Of a stretch of DNA of 64,000 nucleotides, positions 52,604-61,157 are shown in pieces. Under the pieces are notes generated by a model. It saw only the letters and a list, made by a program, of their open reading frames with translations, made no database searches and was not told the origin of the DNA. The translations under genes and the position numbers were made by a program. Within the stretch, counting starts at the first letter, position 1; each line of letters opens with the position of its first letter. The stretch covers positions 62,001-126,000 of the forward strand of contig NJBM01000006.1 of NCBI GenBank assembly GCA_005223045.1. The letters run 5' to 3'. Source of the stretch: Planctomycetes bacterium B3_Pla. GTDB taxonomy: Bacteria; Planctomycetota; Phycisphaerae; Sedimentisphaerales; Anaerobacaceae.

Positions 52604-53299
52604 TTATCCTTTCTTGAGGGTCAAACCGACCTCGGTGCGAACGATTGTCTCCAAATTCGGATTGGTTGTGATCGCTTCGATATACTTGGGATCGGCCATT
52701 CGCGGATTAATGTTGTGGGCAATAATCAGGCCGCCGGGACGGACTAACGGCAGAAGCTTATTGAGATAATCGACATAGCCTTCTTTGTCAGCATCGAGAA
52801 AGAGAATGTCGATAGTATCTTTCAGTTTCTTCACTTCGTCGTGAGCATCGCCTTCGACAATTGTGATGATATCGGCCATGCCCGCCCGTTTGAAGTTCGC
52901 ACGAGCGGTGGCGGCGCGTCCGGCGTCGATCTCAAACGTCGTTAGTTTACCGCCAGTCTTTTGCAGCGCCATGCCGAACCAGATTCCGGAATATCCGGTC
53001 GATGTCCCTATCTCGACGACGTTTTTCGCATTCATCGATTCGGTCAAAATGCGGAGCAGCCGTCCGTCCTGCGGCGGAACATTCCTGTATCGCTGACGTT
53101 CGAGAATGTCGTCCAGAATGCCGAGAATCTTCTTCTCGTTATCGTTTTTGGGGACGGGAGGTTTTTCAAGCTGCGAATCGCCTTGTCCGCGACCCGTTCC
53201 TCTACCCGGACGCTGAGCAAGAGCGGTCGATAGCAGGATTCCTGCAACTCCAATGACAACTGCGCCGGCTACGATGGTTGAACGAGTGACATGCTTCAT
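52604..53299 (-). CDS. Exported O-methyltransferase-like protein (caffeoyl-CoA-OMT type)
   Basis: 231 residues. A signal peptide (STIVAGAVVIGVAGILLSTALAQ) leads to a class I O-methyltransferase with NVVEIGTSTGYSGIWFGMAL (motif I), KLTTFEIDAGRAATARANFK, IVEGDAHDEVKKLKDTIDIL, FLDADKEGYVDYLNKL and the ending RPGGLIIAHNIN. This is the metal-dependent caffeoyl-CoA-type family. As in the neighbouring convergent gene, an exported SAM enzyme is puzzling. An AAGGAGAAA sits 8 nt before the ATG. Confidence 0.85.
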   Translation of the reverse strand: MKHVTRSTIVAGAVVIGVAGILLSTALAQRPGRGTGRGQGDSQLEKPPVPKNDNEKKILGILDDILERQRYRNVPPQDGRLLRILTESMNAKNVVEIGTSTGYSGIWFGMALQKTGGKLTTFEIDAGRAATARANFKRAGMADIITIVEGDAHDEVKKLKDTIDILFLDADKEGYVDYLNKLLPLVRPGGLIIAHNINPRMADPKYIEAITTNPNLETIVRTEVGLTLKKG

Positions 53300-53462
53300 C
53301 TTGTGTTTCTCCTTACTTTCAAATGTTAATTTTAATCAGGCTTGATAATTGAAGAATGAGTAAAAGATGTGACGGCCATGACATTAAGTCCCTCGGCATA
53401 CGTTCAGGCAACGTGAGCACGCCGGGCTAATCATGGACCGCGTGCCGTGCGGAATCTGTTAT

Positions 53463-54293
53463 TTACTTCCAGTTGAAGTCTTTTTTTCCTTCGAGCAATT
53501 CGCTTTTTCGCTTTTTCACATTTTCGGCCTTGACCTCTTTCTTCTTGGCCTCGGCGATCTCAGCCCTGCTCTTCTTGATTCGGTTTTGCAGCGTTTCAAC
53601 CCACCTGAGCAGACGTTCGTATTCTGTCTGCTTTTTCTTTAGGATCAGGTCATACCTGTCACCCAGTACCTTCTCCAATTGTGCGACCAGCCCCTTTTTG
53701 TCCCCTTCGGTCTTTGCGGCCCTGATCTTGACGATTAGCTCGTCCCGCCTTTCTTTCAGTTGCAGATCCTCTTTGAGAATTTCGGCCAGTTCCGGATTCC
53801 TTCGCTCGGCCTCACGAATTGGGTCGAGTTTTCTCCGTAAAGAGTCAAGTCTCTTGTCATAGAGGTCGGGGTCTCTCTCTTTCAGACTCATCAGTTCCCG
53901 GTGTTTTCGACGGTAGTTCTTCTTTAGCCAATTGAGAAAGTCCTCCAGCCTTTGCTGACGCCACCTGTCAATGTGCTCCCTTATTATTTTGTCATACTCC
54001 GCTTCGCCGTGTCTTCTCAGTTCGCTTCTGAACTCCTGCGGATCTTTTTCGCGCAGCTTCGCTATTTCCTTAGCCTTTTCCGGATCACTTTTCCTCACGG
54101 TTTGCAAAATGCGGCCGATTTCCTCGTCAGTCAGTTCGATCCTTCCTCGTCTCGACCGTGATCCTCTCTGCTCGTCCTCGGCAAAGATGCTCTTCTCCTC
54201 TTCCTTCTTCTCATCAGCAGGGCATGGCAGGGCAGCCACAGTTATCACCACTGCAATGGTCAAAACAAGAATAATTCCGCGACTATTCTCCAT
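53463..54293 (-). CDS. Exported coiled-coil protein of a sigma-factor operon
   Basis: 276 residues, a signal peptide (GIILVLTIAVVITVAALPC) followed by a highly charged region of Lys/Arg/Glu heptads from about residue 40 to the end (for example REKDPQEFRSELRRHGEAEYDKI and EYERLLRWVETLQNRIKKSRAE). It forms long alpha-helical coiled coil. Function unknown; similar planctomycete proteins follow sigma/anti-sigma pairs. It lies 5 nt after the anti-sigma-like gene, in one transcript. Confidence 0.7.
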   Translation of the reverse strand: MENSRGIILVLTIAVVITVAALPCPADEKKEEEKSIFAEDEQRGSRSRRGRIELTDEEIGRILQTVRKSDPEKAKEIAKLREKDPQEFRSELRRHGEAEYDKIIREHIDRWRQQRLEDFLNWLKKNYRRKHRELMSLKERDPDLYDKRLDSLRRKLDPIREAERRNPELAEILKEDLQLKERRDELIVKIRAAKTEGDKKGLVAQLEKVLGDRYDLILKKKQTEYERLLRWVETLQNRIKKSRAEIAEAKKKEVKAENVKKRKSELLEGKKDFNWK

Positions 54294-54298
54294 CAGTC

Positions 54299-54811
54299 TT
54301 ATCCCTTCCAGAAATCGCTGCTGATTTCTATCAGTTCCATCTCCAATTCCGTCACGGCGTTCTCGCTGATCTCTTCGTCGGCCTCCAGCGACATCACCTC
54401 TTCTCTAATCTGCTCAATTTCAGCCGTGAAAATCGCCAGATCGGCGTCGTCGGCGGCAACGTTATCGCTCTCCCACATTGCCGTGGGTATCAGCGATGCA
54501 GCCTGGAATCTTACAGGCTCAACTTTGCTGTTGAAAAACCTCGCACTTACCCCCGCCAGGACAATAATCGCCGCGGCTGCCGCCGCGAGCCTGTAAGCCA
54601 TCTTCCTGGAGGGTGCGGCCCCTCTGGCCGGCAGCCGCAGGCCGATTTCAGCCTTAATATTAGCTACGAGCAGGCTATCGGGCTCGGGCGCAGGGTTATC
54701 GCGAAGAATCTGTTCGCCTTTTTGGATATCTTCCAGGCAGCTCTCGACCTGCTCGGCGTCGAAGAACTTCTTGATCAACCTGGTCAAATCCTCGTGGTTT
54801 CGATCATTCAT
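54299..54811 (-). CDS. Membrane-anchored anti-sigma-like protein
   Basis: 170 residues. A cytoplasmic N-terminus (RNHEDLTRLIKKFFDAEQVE), one membrane helix (YRLAAAAAAIIVLAGVSARF, about residues 68-87) and an exported acidic helical tail. It sits 4 nt after the ECF sigma gene, as is usual for anti-sigma factors, but it lacks the zinc-binding ZAS motif (H-x3-C-x2-C), so sigma binding is inferred from position only. Confidence 0.65.
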   Translation of the reverse strand: MNDRNHEDLTRLIKKFFDAEQVESCLEDIQKGEQILRDNPAPEPDSLLVANIKAEIGLRLPARGAAPSRKMAYRLAAAAAAIIVLAGVSARFFNSKVEPVRFQAASLIPTAMWESDNVAADDADLAIFTAEIEQIREEVMSLEADEEISENAVTELEMELIEISSDFWKG

Positions 54812-54814
54812 ACA

Positions 54815-55348
54815 CTAACTCTCCATGAATTCCCTGAGTTTCTTCAGCCCGCGGTGCATCTTTGCCAGTGTGGTCCCTATAGGCTCGGATCGCATTGTTG
54901 CTATCTCCTTGAAGCTCAACTGCGAATAAAAACGCAACATAACCAGTTCTCTTGTATCCGTATCCAGCCTTGTTAATTGTTTCTGCAATCTCTCAATCTG
55001 CTCGTCGTCGGATTGTTTCGGCTCTGTTATCCGGGATTCGAACTTCTTTTGCTGGCTTTCGAGCAATTTTCTCAGTCGCTGCTTGCTCCTTAAATGGTCA
55101 TGGAAGATATTCGAGGCTATTCTGAATAGCCAGCTCTCGAAAGAACCCCCTTTGTATGAGCCGATCTTCTCCACTAACTTGACAAATAGCTCGCTCAGCA
55201 GTTCGTCACTGGTGTCTCTGTTGCCCGTCAGGCGATAGAAATAACCATAACACCGACTTGCATACATGTCAACAATCTGCGAGAAGCACTGAGCGTTGCC
55301 GTCTTTGCAGCCGATTATTATCCTGGCTAAGTCATCGCCCTTTGCCAT
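54815..55348 (-). CDS. ECF-type RNA polymerase sigma factor
   Basis: 177 residues from the ATG at 55348. Region 2: CFSQIVDMYASRCYGYFYRL and TSDELLSELFVKLVEKIGSY; region 4: LTRLDTDTRELVMLRFYSQL, then FKEIATMRSEPIGTTLAKMH. It is the first gene of an operon with the anti-sigma-like and coiled-coil proteins. It is a separate ECF type from the one at 48267. Confidence 0.92.
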   Translation of the reverse strand: MAKGDDLARIIIGCKDGNAQCFSQIVDMYASRCYGYFYRLTGNRDTSDELLSELFVKLVEKIGSYKGGSFESWLFRIASNIFHDHLRSKQRLRKLLESQQKKFESRITEPKQSDDEQIERLQKQLTRLDTDTRELVMLRFYSQLSFKEIATMRSEPIGTTLAKMHRGLKKLREFMES

Positions 55349-55577
55349 ATTCAAGCGTTTTCTTCACAAATACAGACGGAGACCCCGCCTGATTTATTGC
55401 ATGAATCCGAAAAATCGACCTTTTGAACCATCCGTGGCATCCAAATGCGGCGTTAAAACATATACTGAAATAGATGATTGCCGGGCCGGCACATCCCTGT
55501 CATCATATTTATCGGTCTAAAAGGCGGCCGGGCCGCCACAAATCCCTCTTCAAAGCCCTCTTGTCTCCATTTTGGGA

Positions 55578-55889
55578 TCAGAACGCTTCTTCCTGCCCCT
55601 CACCCTCACCCTCATCCTCATCTTCGTCAACGTCAAGCTTCCAGTTCTCAGTCTCGTCAAGCTCGTTGATCTCTCTCTGCATGTATTTTATGATTTTGTC
55701 CTGCAGCGGCGCCAGCTTGCCCTGCCACTTGAGCATGCCCTGATGGCTGGCCAACAACATATCCAGCCGGATCAACTGCCACTTGGCGATGCACTCCGGC
55801 TCCTTGACATTGGCGAACGGATCGCACGTGAAGTTCCTTCTGCCGTCCGGCTCGATCTGGCAAAACTCGCAATCTTTACACTGAATCAT
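55578..55889 (-). CDS. Small Cys-containing planctomycete protein with acidic tail
   Basis: 103 residues from the ATG at 55889 (an in-frame ATG upstream adds 11 residues). MIQCKDCEFCQIEPDGRRNF and TCDPF supply four cysteines that could bind a metal; a helical middle (AKWQLIRLDMLLASHQGMLK) and a run of Asp/Glu end the chain. I recognise the pattern as a conserved hypothetical but know no function. Confidence 0.7.
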   Translation of the reverse strand: MIQCKDCEFCQIEPDGRRNFTCDPFANVKEPECIAKWQLIRLDMLLASHQGMLKWQGKLAPLQDKIIKYMQREINELDETENWKLDVDEDEDEGEGEGQEEAF

Positions 55890-56104
55890 TTTATCGCCCC
55901 AATCTTGATCGCCGGCAAACAATCATCTCCGGCAAGGCCAATAATAACAATCTGCCCTGACACTCATCGATGGTGGAACCGCCTACTCCCTGCCTTGATC
56001 CTTTAAATTTTATTTTTGCCTTGCAATAACCTTACAATAACATATATCTTATATGCTTGAAAGTTCTTTGCGATAAAGATTTTTGACTGTTTGTGGAGAA
56101 ATGA

Positions 56105-56185
56105 ATGGCAAAACCAAGACGAAGACGCAAGGTGGGCAGCAAGAAAAGACGCGCCCGCTGGAAAATTCGCCACAAAATAAGCTGA
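56105..56185 (+). CDS. Tiny very basic protein (26 residues)
   Basis: ATG at 56105 with GGAG 6 nt upstream. The product is nearly all Arg and Lys (MAKPRRRRKVGSKKRRARWK then IRHKIS). Such peptides resemble the AURKAIP1/COX24-like or THX-type small ribosomal proteins, which are commonly missed. It sits in a different frame from a longer but implausible frame. The rest of 55923-56308 contains a copy of the CTGAGCGTAGTCGAAGGA repeat at 56276. Confidence 0.4.
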   Translation: MAKPRRRRKVGSKKRRARWKIRHKIS

Positions 56186-56308
56186 TTATTAGTGATACGT
56201 CGTCCTATGGACTCCTTAAGGAGTGCGTATTGAGTATCGCGTGGAAGATGCGAAATACGCAATACGATACGTGTCCTGAGCGTAGTCGAAGGATACGCAA
56301 TACGACAA

Positions 56309-57880
56309 ATGAAGCATTTCACGGTCACCCTCAAGCCCGACGGTAAGAAAATCTCCATTCACGAAGGCGCTACCCTTTTCGAGGCCGCTGGCCAGGCCGG
56401 CATCGTTCTAAACACTGTCTGCGGCGGCAAAGGCACCTGCGGCAAATGCGTTGCCTATCTTGAACCTGACAACATCGAAGTCCTCGCTTGCTCGTACCGC
56501 ATTGAAAGCGACCTGACGGTTACGATCCCCGAAAGCTCCAGATTCTTCGAGCAACGGATTCTCACCGAAGGTGTTGACAGCCAGCCTGAATTCCAGCCCG
56601 ACATATACAAAGAATATTTGCAGGCAGGCTCGGCAGGCATGATACTCGGGCTGGCAGTCGATGTCGGCACAACCACGGTCGTCGTTAAGCTAATCAACCT
56701 AAAGAGCGGCCGATGCCTCGCTACCGAAGCGGCCCTCAATCCGCAAACGCGGTTCGGCGACGATGTCGTCAGCAGAATCGCCTACGCCCAAACCGATGAG
56801 AAATCCGCCGAGCTGCACAAGGCAATAATCGACTGCATAAATGAGCTAACCGCAAAGCTGTGCGAGAACGCCTCCATCGGTACAGACCGCATATACGAAA
56901 CCTGCGTGGTCGGCAATACCACGATGAACCACATATTGTTGGAACTGCCGATCAGCCAACTGGGCCAGGCGCCGTACGAGGCCTTCTCGCTCGACGCCCA
57001 CGATGTGCCCGCGGGCGAATCGGCCCTGAACATGAATCCGGCAGGCAACATCCACACCGTTGAGAACATCGCCGGCTTCGTAGGCTCGGACGCCACCGCC
57101 GTCGCGCTCGCGGTCGATATCGCCTCGGCCGAGGAGATGACACTGATAGTCGATGTCGGCACGAACGGCGAGATTGTGTTCGGCACGAAAGACAAGCTCT
57201 ACGCCGCAAGCTGCGCAGCAGGCCCCGCATTCGAGGGCGCACGCATAACCTGCGGCAGCAGGGCGGCTGACGGTGCAATCGAAGCGGTCGTCACAAACGA
57301 AGGCGACATAGACGTGGACGTAATAGGCGATGCCCCGCCCCGTTCGATATGCGGCTCAGGCCTGATCGACGCCGTAGCCGTCATGCTGGAGCTGGGCATT
57401 ATCGACGCGACAGGCCGGTTCGCCGAGCCGGCAAAGCTCAAAGACAAACTGCCGCCGGCCATTCTCGCCCGAATCATCGAAGAAGCCGGCCAGCCGGCAT
57501 TTCGCCTCACGCAGTCGGTCTTCCTCACGCAGCGCGACATCCGCGAAACCCAACTGGCAAAAGGCGCCATCCGGGCCGGCATCAAGCTCTTACAGCAGAA
57601 AATCGGCATCGAGGATTCCGACGTCAGTCGAATCCTCTTGGCCGGCGCGTTCGGCAATTACATCCGCCCTGAGAGTGCTCTGCGAATAGGCCTGCTGCCG
57701 GAAGTCCCCGCCGAGCGAATCCACTTTGTCGGCAACGCCGCCGCTTCCGGCGCACAGATGGCGCTTCTAAGCCGGCAGTGCCGGAACCAAGCCCGCGAAT
57801 TGGCCTGCAAAATCGAATACGTAGAAATCGCCCACGAGCCAGACTTCCAGGACGTATTCGCAGATTCAATGCTCTTCTAA
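56309..57880 (+). CDS. Ferredoxin-ASKHA protein of the corrinoid-activation (RACE/DUF4445) family
   Basis: 523 residues. N-terminal 2Fe-2S ferredoxin domain (GIVLNTVCGGKGTCGKCVAY, then LACSYRI with the fourth ligand). A linker leads to an ASKHA ATPase domain with LAVDVGTTTVVVKLINLKSG, NPQTRFGDDVVSRIAYAQ, VGNTTMNHILLELPISQLGQ, LIVDVGTNGEIVFGTKDKL, and the late ILLAGAFGNYIRPESALRIG. The family reduces inactive Co(II)-corrinoid on methyltransferases to Co(I) using ATP. No corrinoid protein or methyltransferase gene of that type is next to it. It starts with no SD; the ATG at 56309 overlaps a repeat. Confidence 0.9.
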   Translation: MKHFTVTLKPDGKKISIHEGATLFEAAGQAGIVLNTVCGGKGTCGKCVAYLEPDNIEVLACSYRIESDLTVTIPESSRFFEQRILTEGVDSQPEFQPDIYKEYLQAGSAGMILGLAVDVGTTTVVVKLINLKSGRCLATEAALNPQTRFGDDVVSRIAYAQTDEKSAELHKAIIDCINELTAKLCENASIGTDRIYETCVVGNTTMNHILLELPISQLGQAPYEAFSLDAHDVPAGESALNMNPAGNIHTVENIAGFVGSDATAVALAVDIASAEEMTLIVDVGTNGEIVFGTKDKLYAASCAAGPAFEGARITCGSRAADGAIEAVVTNEGDIDVDVIGDAPPRSICGSGLIDAVAVMLELGIIDATGRFAEPAKLKDKLPPAILARIIEEAGQPAFRLTQSVFLTQRDIRETQLAKGAIRAGIKLLQQKIGIEDSDVSRILLAGAFGNYIRPESALRIGLLPEVPAERIHFVGNAAASGAQMALLSRQCRNQARELACKIEYVEIAHEPDFQDVFADSMLF

Positions 57881-57939
57881 ACCACGGACGCCGCGCGTCA
57901 TTTCTGCGGAAGGGCTTATTGAAAAAGTCCCATCGTGAG

Positions 57940-58035
57940 GCCTGAGATTGCCGCGCGATTCTTCGAATCGCTCGCAATGACGAGAAAAGTGGACCTTTTG
58001 TCATTGCGAGGAGCGGAGCGACGAAGCAATCTCAC
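57940..58035. repeat. Pair of REP-like palindromes
   Basis: GATTGCCGCGCGATTCTTCG and CTCGCAATGACG at 57949-57982, then CATTGCGAGGAGCGGAGCGA and GAAGCAATCTCA at 58001-58034 in opposite orientation. 57881-58500 holds no gene. CCCGTAAGGGACGCCTTACG at 58336-58355 is another recurring element. Confidence 0.6.
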
Positions 58036-58500
58036 GTTTTTCAACACGCCCGGAAGCAGGAATCCGGATATTGTGAGCCGTGGATTCCGCTCCAGGCCCG
58101 CCCTGAGCGACTCCGAATAAATGCGTTCGCTTCAGATTTTCGATCAAAAAGTGCGGGTACCTCGCACCAATAATAAGAAAGTCCAGAAAAATTCTTATTG
58201 CTTGCCGCACAAGGATTTAAATAAGAATCTCGCCCACATATTTATAGATTTTCGACGAAATCGTGCAGGTTGCTCCAATTATAGAGGGGCTCTATGCGCA
58301 GCCGGGACCCCCGCTGTCATTCCTGTGGAAACAGTCCCGTAAGGGACGCCTTACGGCGGAATCCAGAGTCCGGATGCGGCGTCAGACCCGTCGCTTCAAG
58401 CGGGTTCTGGGAAGGCTCTTAGCCAGGCCCGATGTGGAAGAAATTGCATTGTGAATATGAAAGTTTGAATCACCTGAGCGGCGGTTGTTGTTTTATCTAT

Positions 58501-58596
58501 TGACAGATCAAAGTCTCTTTATATGTTGTAAGGGCACGGCAGCGGCACGGAATCCCTCGAAATGACGAGAAGTTCGAGATGTTATAAGGAAACCAT
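58501..58596. repeat. Cassette-boundary direct repeats (first copies)
   Basis: TGACAGATCAAAGTCTCTTT (58501-58520) recurs at 59788-59807, with similar sequence after it. ATGACGAGAAGTTCGAGATG...GAAACCAT (58562-58596) recurs at 60573-60607 with few differences. The tail near 58590-58620 also recurs at about 60722-60750. Each precedes one of the unknown genes of this stretch. Confidence 0.6.
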
Positions 58597-58632
58597 TTGA
58601 TCAGTAGTTAGGGCAGCAAGGAAGATAATAAT

Positions 58633-59709
58633 ATGACTTCTCTTAAAGCAACATGCAGCAATGGCATCAACCTTGAAACATCAAAAGGGTGTGTAGCTGG
58701 TTTCGCTTTCCAGTCCCTTAAGATGGGCCTCAAAGCCTTCTTTACAACGTATCAGGAGATGAAATACTCCCTCCACCTTTTTGAGAAGAAACATCCTGAT
58801 GAAAAAAAGGACTTCAATACTCCTCTTAGTTTCTTTGAACTGAGTGCTGAGACAATCTTGCACTTTCACCACTTTACGGAATTAATTCTGAAAGATTTGC
58901 TTCGATCCGAGCACGTGCTTCTGGCAGATGAAGGCTCCAAAAAGACAGTCGTTTTAAAGAAGCTACTCATGGGAAAACCTTTAAACGCAGATGAGGTGAG
59001 TGGAATCAGGTCTATTGAGTTCTCTGAAGCACTCGACAGAATCGTTGACTTAGTCAATGCTGATGAGATTACTGATGCAGCGACTCTTGAATTCATTAAT
59101 GATTCTAAGGATGTACTCAAGAAGCTCAATACCCTACGCAACCGGATTTGGCACAGAGGCACGTTTGTTCTGCGCTATGACGCTCTCGATGAGTTCGTTT
59201 GTCAGTATTTCTTGCCCGTGCTAAATCGGATTCTTAGCCTCGGCCGCTATTCAGGGCAGGAAAGCCTTTGGAAATACCGTGATTTGGAGTGTGGTTTCGA
59301 CCCTTTGAGCTTCCTTGAAAACGAGAGCGATAGCTACAGTATTGGCAAGTTCGCACTCGCCAAAGAACTGGGGCGCGCTGCATATTGCAATCCCATTAGG
59401 AGAGACAGCGGTTGGACTCGAATATTTAATGGCGAGATATCCGGACGAGCAGTTACCGCTGCCAATTCAGAGGGCCACAATGTCTCCAAGGTTACGACTT
59501 GCCCTGTGTGTGGAATCAGGTCGCTGGTTGTCTATGATGACGTTGAAGTTGAAGGAGAAGACTTTGAGACGGGAACGTATGAGCGAGCGTGGCGCTATAC
59601 TTGGCAGGTCAAATGCCATTGTTGCAGCTTCGAGATAAACAACCATCTCGATAATGGTTCTGCCTATGGCATTTCAATTCCAGACTATTGGCAGGCAGAA
59701 GAGATGTAG
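58633..59709 (+). CDS. Unknown protein with HEPN-like motif and C-terminal zinc ribbon
   Basis: 358 residues. A helical region with LNTLRNRIWHRGTFV contains R-N-x3-H, the signature of HEPN RNases. The C-terminus has a zinc ribbon: TCPVCGIRSL and VKCHCCSFEI. Codons are more AT-rich than in surrounding operons. It is the first of a set of isolated plus-strand genes bounded by repeats, as in integron cassettes. HEPN plus zinc ribbon suggests RNA cleavage or binding, perhaps in defence, but neither activity is certain. Confidence 0.6.
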   Translation: MTSLKATCSNGINLETSKGCVAGFAFQSLKMGLKAFFTTYQEMKYSLHLFEKKHPDEKKDFNTPLSFFELSAETILHFHHFTELILKDLLRSEHVLLADEGSKKTVVLKKLLMGKPLNADEVSGIRSIEFSEALDRIVDLVNADEITDAATLEFINDSKDVLKKLNTLRNRIWHRGTFVLRYDALDEFVCQYFLPVLNRILSLGRYSGQESLWKYRDLECGFDPLSFLENESDSYSIGKFALAKELGRAAYCNPIRRDSGWTRIFNGEISGRAVTAANSEGHNVSKVTTCPVCGIRSLVVYDDVEVEGEDFETGTYERAWRYTWQVKCHCCSFEINNHLDNGSAYGISIPDYWQAEEM

Positions 59710-59918
59710 ACTTATGAATATGGCCCTAACAAGTCAGATGCAGTGAATTAAGCGAAGAGAAACCATCTATTGGGTGTCATTTTTTCTTGACAGATCAAAG
59801 TCTCTTTGTATTTTGTAGGGGCAGGGGGCATTCTTTATGGTTGTATTGGGACATCTATTAAGTCCGGTAGAGTTTGCGTACAGGAAAAAAGATGCTCTCT
59901 CGAAACTGGAGGTATAAA

Positions 59919-60455
59919 ATGAGGACTGAGCTTCTACTTGCGAATCTTCAAGTTGTGATTGGTACGTTGTTCATTACGGGCGGAGGAATCCTTGCAACAA
60001 TGGGGTGGAATTCACGATCGAGCGCAACACAGAGAATGGGTATGATTCGCGCGGTTTCAGCAGAATTTATGATGAACATAAACATCTTCAATGATCCAAA
60101 ATTTACAACTAGCGATGAGTCAGAACTCTCAAAATATGTAGTGTTTCCAAGAATGCAAACTTCTGCATTAAGAGGTGTCATTGCAAGCGGACTATTTGTG
60201 GAACAGAAAGATCGAGTATTCTTGACACGTGTCATGAATCTCCTTGAGGTATTGGAAGATTTCAACAAGCGACTTGCCATTACTGAGGATGTAACAAGTC
60301 AGAATCCGAACAAAATATTAAGTTTCAGAAAGAAGCTCGGAGAGGGAAAAACAAAGGATTCCATTCGAATGAAATTGAAGAAGTTCGGAGAACTTTTAAT
60401 GTCTAATTATGGTATCAAGAGCGGAGACACTTTTTTCGTTAAACTCGACGATTGA
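59919..60455 (+). CDS. Unknown protein with N-terminal membrane helix (cassette gene)
   Basis: 178 residues from the ATG at 59919 (GGAGG 6 nt upstream). One hydrophobic segment (ANLQVVIGTLFITGGGILA, about 8-26) and a helical soluble part with LRGVIASGLFVEQKDRVFLT and NLLEVLEDFNKRLA. No family recognised. It is alone between repeats and oriented like the other cassette genes; the base composition is AT-rich. Confidence 0.55.
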   Translation: MRTELLLANLQVVIGTLFITGGGILATMGWNSRSSATQRMGMIRAVSAEFMMNINIFNDPKFTTSDESELSKYVVFPRMQTSALRGVIASGLFVEQKDRVFLTRVMNLLEVLEDFNKRLAITEDVTSQNPNKILSFRKKLGEGKTKDSIRMKLKKFGELLMSNYGIKSGDTFFVKLDD

Positions 60456-60572
60456 TTCGAGAATGTTGATATCAGACGGTTAGAGTGTGTAAAACTAGTT
60501 TTGCACATGCGGGGAAAGTAATCATGATGCCTCTTTGTCACATTTGAGACGGGGACAATAAAGAGGTACGGC

Positions 60573-60755
60573 ATGACGAGAGGTTCGCGATGTTATGCAG
60601 AAACCATATAAGACACCTGATAGCAGAATGAATTGACATAAGTGTTATTACAAAAGACGTTTACATGTCGAAGAAAGAAGCGTGTTATGCGGACAGTGAA
60701 ACGGCTATGGGTTCTTATACTGAAACCATATAATCAGTAGGTAGGCAGAAAGAGA
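60573..60755. repeat. Cassette-boundary repeats (second copies)
   Basis: 60573-60607 repeats 58562-58596; 60722-60755 repeats the GAAACCAT...ATCAGTAG...AGG segment found at 58588-58622. GTTATGC, a possible attC end, occurs at 60591 and 60684. No gene is supported between 60456 and 60762. Confidence 0.55.
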
Positions 60756-60762
60756 GGAAACA

Positions 60763-61089
60763 ATGCTTTCATTCGAAACAATCGATGAACAACAACTCAG
60801 CGAAATGCTAAGAAACCGCAAGGAATTGAGATTTCTCATAAGCGAGTCCGTGGTAAAATTCGGAACCACAATCCCTAGCGTTGATTTTTCATCGCCCCAA
60901 GAAATACCGCCCACTCCTGTTATCTTTACTCCTGATTTATTGGCTCAGGTCATAGTCCACGCCGGCGCAGATCTCGATGGAAAATACACTCGCTTCGTTG
61001 TAACTGTCTATGCATGTGGCGGAAAAATATTCTATACATCAATAGGTTCTGGCAAATATGAGGCACATGTTGAATGGCCATCCGCCTAA
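60763..61089 (+). CDS. Unknown 108-residue protein (cassette gene)
   Basis: 108 residues beginning MLSFETIDEQQLSEMLRNRK with a beta-rich end HAGADLDGKYTRFVVTVYAC. GAGAGG lies 7 nt upstream. No motif recognised. Its TAA stop lies inside the first bases of a well-formed attC site, which is typical of integron cassettes. Confidence 0.55.
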   Translation: MLSFETIDEQQLSEMLRNRKELRFLISESVVKFGTTIPSVDFSSPQEIPPTPVIFTPDLLAQVIVHAGADLDGKYTRFVVTVYACGGKIFYTSIGSGKYEAHVEWPSA

Positions 61090-61143
61090 CAAGCGGCTCA
61101 AGTCGGACGGCCAAAAGGCCCCCGCTTAGCCGTATCGTTAAGA
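61084..61143. repeat. attC integron recombination site
   Basis: R'' GCCTAAC (61084-61090) fits RYYYAAC. L'' GCTCAAG (61096-61102) pairs with L' CTTAGC (61125-61130) leaving the middle C extrahelical, as in known attC sites. The centre pairs CGGCC/GGCC. R' GTTAAGA (61137-61143) fits GTTRRRY at six of seven bases. The 60-nt length is in the usual range. Confidence 0.8.
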
Positions 61144-61157
61144 ACCTTAAATAAACA

